DNA from: Paralvinella palmiformis
Lineage: Eukaryota; Annelida; Polychaeta; Terebellida; Alvinellidae
Length of the DNA stretch: 64,000 bases
Direction: 5' to 3'
Assembly (NCBI GenBank): GCA_025642065.1
Contig: JAODUP010000582.1
Location: 62,001 to 126,000, forward strand
The position numbers were made by a program, and so were the translations under genes. How positions within the stretch are numbered: the first letter of the stretch is position 1; the number at the start of each line of letters is the position of its first letter. The notes beneath the pieces are model-generated. The model was not told the DNA's origin. It saw only the letters and a program-made list of their open reading frames with translations, and searched no databases. This document shows, piece after piece, positions 58,743-64,000 of the stretch.

Positions 58743-60799
58743 CACTTACGTTACACGACAACCTTCCTTAACTAGCCTATAACATATAATAATAATTATT
58801 GTTATGTTAAAGTGCCAAATCTAGACTCGCCTATCTGTACTTAGATAATAAGATAGGCGAAGCCCATCTCAATTGACCTACCTATCAACCTACCTACAAA
58901 CATACATACATATGTAGTGTAAAACACCCTGTGTCATAAGGTACCTATCTGTATACATCAGCGGCAAACTGCCTGCTTGCCTATCTTCAACTTGCCTTAT
59001 CACGAGCCATATCTGACTGCCTAACCCGAATGTCTGCATAAAGCTCTAAATGCAGACAGCTTTCAGATAAGACGCACTGAGATACCCTTTTTGTACCAAA
59101 TATTCTCAACTCGGAGAGGAGAACAAGTGACCCAATTAGGTCAAAGATGTAATATTTTCTGATTGCTGCTAAAACGAGGCACAACAACTTGTTTCTGTTT
59201 GTCAGTGAGTTAAACAGCTACTTCATACATTGGTACACAATAAAGGTTTACCTATAAAGGAACACCTTTCACGTACTCCTATTACCTGGGAAGAGGACAT
59301 GACCCATGACAGTTTATATCATATGATAGCACGCATTATATCAATGTGGTGCATCATTATATGGGGATCACATGATTTAACTCCATGTATTTAATTTGAT
59401 AAAAATTTGCTTCTCATTTTGGTGATTCTGTGTCGTCTCAAAATAAAGCAAGATACAAAGATTAGACCAACATTGCATTTCTATATGATATGATACATAT
59501 ATCATAATGATAAGTAATAACAAGGTTCACTTCTCCCTCGCTCACGTTATCACCCCCCCCCCAACATACACACACACACACACACACACACGCATACATA
59601 GATGAGAAGGTAGTCAGTCTCTTAGTGTGAAAAATTATAATTCTGTCTGCTGATGTTAATATAATTCTTGTTTCTCCTTGCCATTACCTTGACACACACA
59701 CACACACACCATTTCAGCTATAGAAGTATAGAAAAGGTAGGAGAAAAGTAGAAAAATACAAAGGATAAAATAGGACTGAAACAGGCCATTATTGGTGTTC
59801 ACAGAAGATAAACAAATGTATCCAATCAAAAAGCAATAGTATTGAGAATATACATCTTTATGAGGTGCTCAGTGTGTAACTGTATATCATCGTTGTTATC
59901 CAAAATATCATGATTCTTAGGCGATGGCCACATTAAACAGTTACTATCCTTCATAGATAGAACATCTATTCTCCCATAACAATCTACAGGTGTAGTGAGT
60001 TTTCTAACACTTACCACCCCTAAGGGATCCTAAGGAGTGCCCACCGCCAATAAGTTCCACGGTGAAGGAATGATGCCCACTGCTGAATTTGCCCTTATTT
60101 TATACCCATCTACATATCGTATTTAAATTTCATCTCACACTGACTTTGAGGGTATAAATGTCATATGTTGGTATCGTATGGTAACCCAAATTGTGAAATA
60201 TAGGATGACACAAAGACAAAAGTTCCCATAATTGTTAAACTTTACAACAACAACACAATATGCACATTTTCACAGCAATTCTAACTTATGGGCGGTAAAG
60301 CAAAACCAAAAAGTGGGAAAAACCCCAAAAAGTAGGAATTTTGGAGGAAAAGTAGGAAATATTGGGTAGAGACAAAAAGGATTGAAAAAATAGGATGGCT
60401 GGACAGTTAAAACACATCTTCATATACAATACATGTATACATACGGTAGTGGTGCTAATGATTACCGAGAGGTAATTAAGGCACTATATATCGTATTGTA
60501 TTCATTGGACAGACACATTATTTAACCTGCCGTAAGCTGATTGTGTGACCATTGAACCAACACATCAACATGTTATTACTGACGACAATATGAAGAGAAC
60601 ATCAGTGATTATATAATCACTATTAATTATTATTATTATTATTATTATTGTATCTGATGGATGTCTGATGCAATAGACTCGTTGTCATAATGTCTCTCGA
60701 CTGATTCTTATAGATCATTTTACAGAAGACAAATTATTATATCAGTATATATTACATCAACATTACGAGCGGAGGATAATACTACGTGGGTGGGAGAGC

Positions 60800-60905
60800 G
60801 CGCTCGCGCGCACACACACAAGGACTGGTGAAACCATGTAGGTCTCAGCATGAAAAATCGCCGCTGTGCATACAGCTCCCTCGTGAAACAGTCTACACTC
60901 TGTAT
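60800..60905. repeat. GT-bearing dispersed repeat, inverted partial copy
   Basis: The reverse complement reads GGCGATTTTTCATGCTGAGA followed by TTTCACCAGTCC and a (GT)n tract. It matches the right end of the copy at 55270-55475. Confidence 0.55.
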
Positions 60906-62410
60906 TCATGATTTGATGATTATCTGTGACATTGCCTGGTCATACACTGTTAAAACATACACCTCTCTCTCCCAACTGTGTGTGTGTGTGTGCGTGTATG
61001 CGCGTGTGTGAGTGGGGCTCAAATTTTGCCAAAAAAACCTGGCGTTTGTTCTGGTGACGTTGAACAATAAAACTGCCTTCACATGGTTGATTCAAGACTG
61101 AGGTGGGTAGGTGAGTAGGTATGACGTCACAGAATGATCATGATCAGTCAGTAGAAATATAACAACAATGAAAACAACAATAACACCACAACCACCAACA
61201 ACAAGACTATCCTTCATTAACAGTTATTAAAGAGCCACTGACCTATAAAACAAAACAACGCAAACGTATCTGCCCATATCCAGAACAAGGCTTATTATTG
61301 GGTAACAGCAAAATCTGGATTGCTCTCTCTCTCTCTCTCTGGATGGCTATCCGGGGTGCACACACTAACAGTAGTGACATGGATTACTTGAGATTTCTGA
61401 GAAACACTTTAACAGAAGTGTTTATCGCATCCAGAGATCACCGCTCGAAAACACAGAGGACATTATTACTGGTAGCAGAGTGTACCATTTCCAAATTATT
61501 GGCCTGCATGATACACCGAGAGACCCCCCATACAGTGGCCACTGTATCACATCACCACACGATAAAACGGCTAAATAATGTAACATATTACTAGCTGGTT
61601 AGATATGGTCACCGATAAGGGATTAAACTACTCAGTTAGATTAGTACACAAGTCTAACGTGTGTTTATATAAGCCGCGGGCGCTCGCGGACACACACGCA
61701 CACACACACACACAAACACACGGAGTCCATTTAACTCAGTACCCATTAATAGTTAAGCTGTCTTATATAAGTCTATGGAACAATTTGTCATTGATGAATG
61801 ATAGCAGCAAACTGAACACAACTTACATTTTAATACACTCTAAACTGGTGTGCACTAGCGCGCGCACACACACACGCGCACACACGCACGGGAGAGAGAG
61901 AGTGCGTCGTCACATAGAACTGCACCCAAACTCCATTCCAGTGGAACTAATTAATTATAAACATGACGCCGCTGATTCTAATCACCGCAACAAACTAGTA
62001 AACATGAGGGTCAAAGTTTGGAATTGTTATGGTGTTTAGATATACCAGGCACCGATGAACAGTGGTTATTATACAGTACCGGAGCTCTGGTTTAGACATC
62101 TATACAAAACCTGGATCATTTCACTGATCACGAGTTCGTGATCTCTCTCTCTCTCTCTCTCTATCAGCGTGCGCGCGCGTGTGTGTCAATACTTTATAAA
62201 TGGGTATAGGTTTTTATGACGTTGCTGAAATTTATGGAATTCTCACAAAACCTAAACTGAATCGTGGCAATAAATTACTATAATATTTCTATTATTTATA
62301 AGGCAGCAAGTACTAAGCCGCGTAGATATTCTTGTATGCCCCAAATCTGAAACCATACCACATGTTTCGAGCAACCCCCCCCCCGCGCACACCAAACCAC
62401 TAAAGCATAT

Positions 62411-62445
<35 letters not shown>

Positions 62446-62633
62446 ATAACAGCAGTCTAAAAATATCACCATCAGTATATTTTCCCAGAAACATGACATT
62501 TGACAGATCGTTATCTGTGAGCATAAAATTAGCCAAAGTATGTATGTGTTTATGTGTGTGTGTTTGTTTGTGTGTGCATATATAAAGTAGGTAGGTAGGG
62601 TTAACTCTGTCAGGACTCACACAGCAGGTATAT

Positions 62634-62636
62634 ATC

Positions 62637-62670
<34 letters not shown>

Positions 62671-62673
62671 GAT
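62634..62673. repeat. 40-bp perfect palindrome
   Basis: ATCCTTTATATA at one end and its exact complement TATATAAAGGAT at the other surround a (TA)n centre. Confidence 0.9.
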
Positions 62674-63767
62674 TTACTTCAGCAGTTTACAAGTTATTAT
62701 ACAAGTTACACGCTGTTAGTGAGGATATTCTAACAGCTCTAATAACGGCACACCTCACAATAATTATCTATGTCATGTAGAATGCTGTGAGAATCATTAA
62801 AATAATTCTTAATTTAGACTCAACCAACGAACATCAGTCAGTTTAATATAGCCTTCCATCCATAAAGTACATTTACGCCACACTCCTTTGAATGGCCAAT
62901 ATATATATATATATATGGGTGTATTAAATATGACATAATCCCCGAAGATAATCATTATCATGTTTACGTGATAATCATCACCACCACCATCCCTACCACC
63001 CACATTTCTACACTAATCCCACAAATAACAAATGTTAAGTTATGTTAATTCATGCACATATTATGCAAAGAGAAAGAAACATAATACAGTCAAAGCGTGA
63101 CGGTATAACAAACAAAAACACTCTACCTATTAATATATTAAGACGGCAGCAATAACAAAGGGTTGGCAGATAAACATGATGTCCCTGATGTGTTGCCCTT
63201 GACGGTCAAGGCAGATTCCCTCCGGATCAGACCCCACGGTGTTACCCAATCAGGAGCCTACATCTCCATGAGAGAGAGGGGGGGGGGCGGTGCGGGGAAA
63301 TTGGAGACGAAGTGGCCACTGTTCTCACTCACATTAAACTGACTTCGTCAAAAGTGAAGTTACAAAAACGTATAAACATCTTACGGCCATCAAAACTGAT
63401 GAAGATCACGAGATAAGTAGCCACGAAAGTTAACGAGAGCTGGCTGAGATCTTTATTTTACTCCCACAAAAAGTTAAATATTCTCTCCAATTTTAAAATT
63501 TGTACGCACACACACATCTGTGAATAACTTATATACTGATATTCGTACCCGTACTGCTATACCGACTGTTACGGTGTCCGGCTTACTGCGTACAGCTGTC
63601 TATATACAGCTGTGTTCGGCTGATATTTTCATTACGTGTATCTTGTTCTTTGTCGTAGCATTATGTGTCTCGATGAAATCTCGACAGTCTTTGACCGTTA
63701 GTAATACTGACTGTACAATAGTATCATAGCAGATATGATATTCAGTCAATCACAGGAAGACTTGTGG

Positions 63768-63806
<39 letters not shown>

Positions 63807-64000
63807 ACGGCCTCTTTGTTTAAACGCAATAATGATCTCACATGCAACATACAAGTGAGAAGTCTTTTGTTAAAGAATGAAATATCCCACAATGACAGGT
63901 AACACTGAGATCTGATGCCATCGGATAGAGATTTGTGGTGAAATGTGCTACGGAATAAACGACAAAATAAAGGAATGTTTGCTAAAGGTAAACCATATAA

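Larger units (their letters stand above)
40887..64000 (-). other. 5' region: probable first intron or upstream flank
   Basis: About 23 kb with no exon I can defend. Donor-like sites near 47313, 55670, 58076 and 60010 were checked for a phase-0 exon with an open frame, and none fits. The region is rich in (GT)n, (CA)n, (TA)n and (GA)n, a second dispersed repeat family, and minisatellites at 44.3, 53.9, 54.6 and 56.3-57.0 kb. In vertebrates the first RBMS intron is very large, so the missing 5' exon probably lies beyond 64000. Confidence 0.6.

Noticed and set aside
61605..62039. 144-codon plus-strand open frame
   Set aside because: It contains two CA-type repeat stretches (Ala/Thr-His). No family similarity, splice context or codon bias was seen.

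Overview
This is animal nuclear DNA, most likely from a lophotrochozoan and probably a mollusc. The evidence is AT-rich non-coding sequence, very dense dinucleotide microsatellites, minisatellites, tRNA-derived SINEs, and split genes with GT-AG introns. The species cannot be named from the sequence. No prokaryotic gene, CRISPR array, rRNA or intact tRNA gene is visible. Nearly all long open frames are simple-repeat translations or chance frames.

One gene can be supported. It is a minus-strand orthologue of the RBMS family (RNA-binding motif, single-stranded-interacting proteins; Drosophila relative: alan shepard). Ten coding exons with matching splice sites and phases, plus one probable cassette exon, run from 40886 down to the stop codon at 6308. 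Joined, they encode two RRM domains and a Tyr/Pro/Ala/Gln-rich C-terminal tail: about 354 residues, or 377 with the cassette. The 5' exon(s) were not found and probably lie above 64000. The gene therefore fills most of the window and the rest is intron, 3' flank or 5' flank.

Layout: 1-6307 is the 3' UTR and downstream flank, with microsatellites and a G-rich tract near 2.2 kb. 6308-28568 holds nine coding exons and the cassette candidate, coding for half of RRM1, all of RRM2 and the tail. 28569-40737 is a 12-kb intron splitting RRM1, with several SINE copies, an hAT-like miniature element and a CACGTG E-box cluster near 38.2-39.3 kb. 40738-40886 is the most 5' exon recognised. 40887-64000 has no recognised exon. 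It holds long (GT)n, (TA)n and (CA)n tracts, a second dispersed repeat family, and a cluster of minisatellites at 53.9-57.0 kb.

The best-supported non-coding structures are a tRNA-derived SINE family, all nine copies in the same orientation as the gene and several with clear target-site duplications; a second SINE with an (ATT)n end; and hAT-like miniature elements. No novel multi-gene system is visible.
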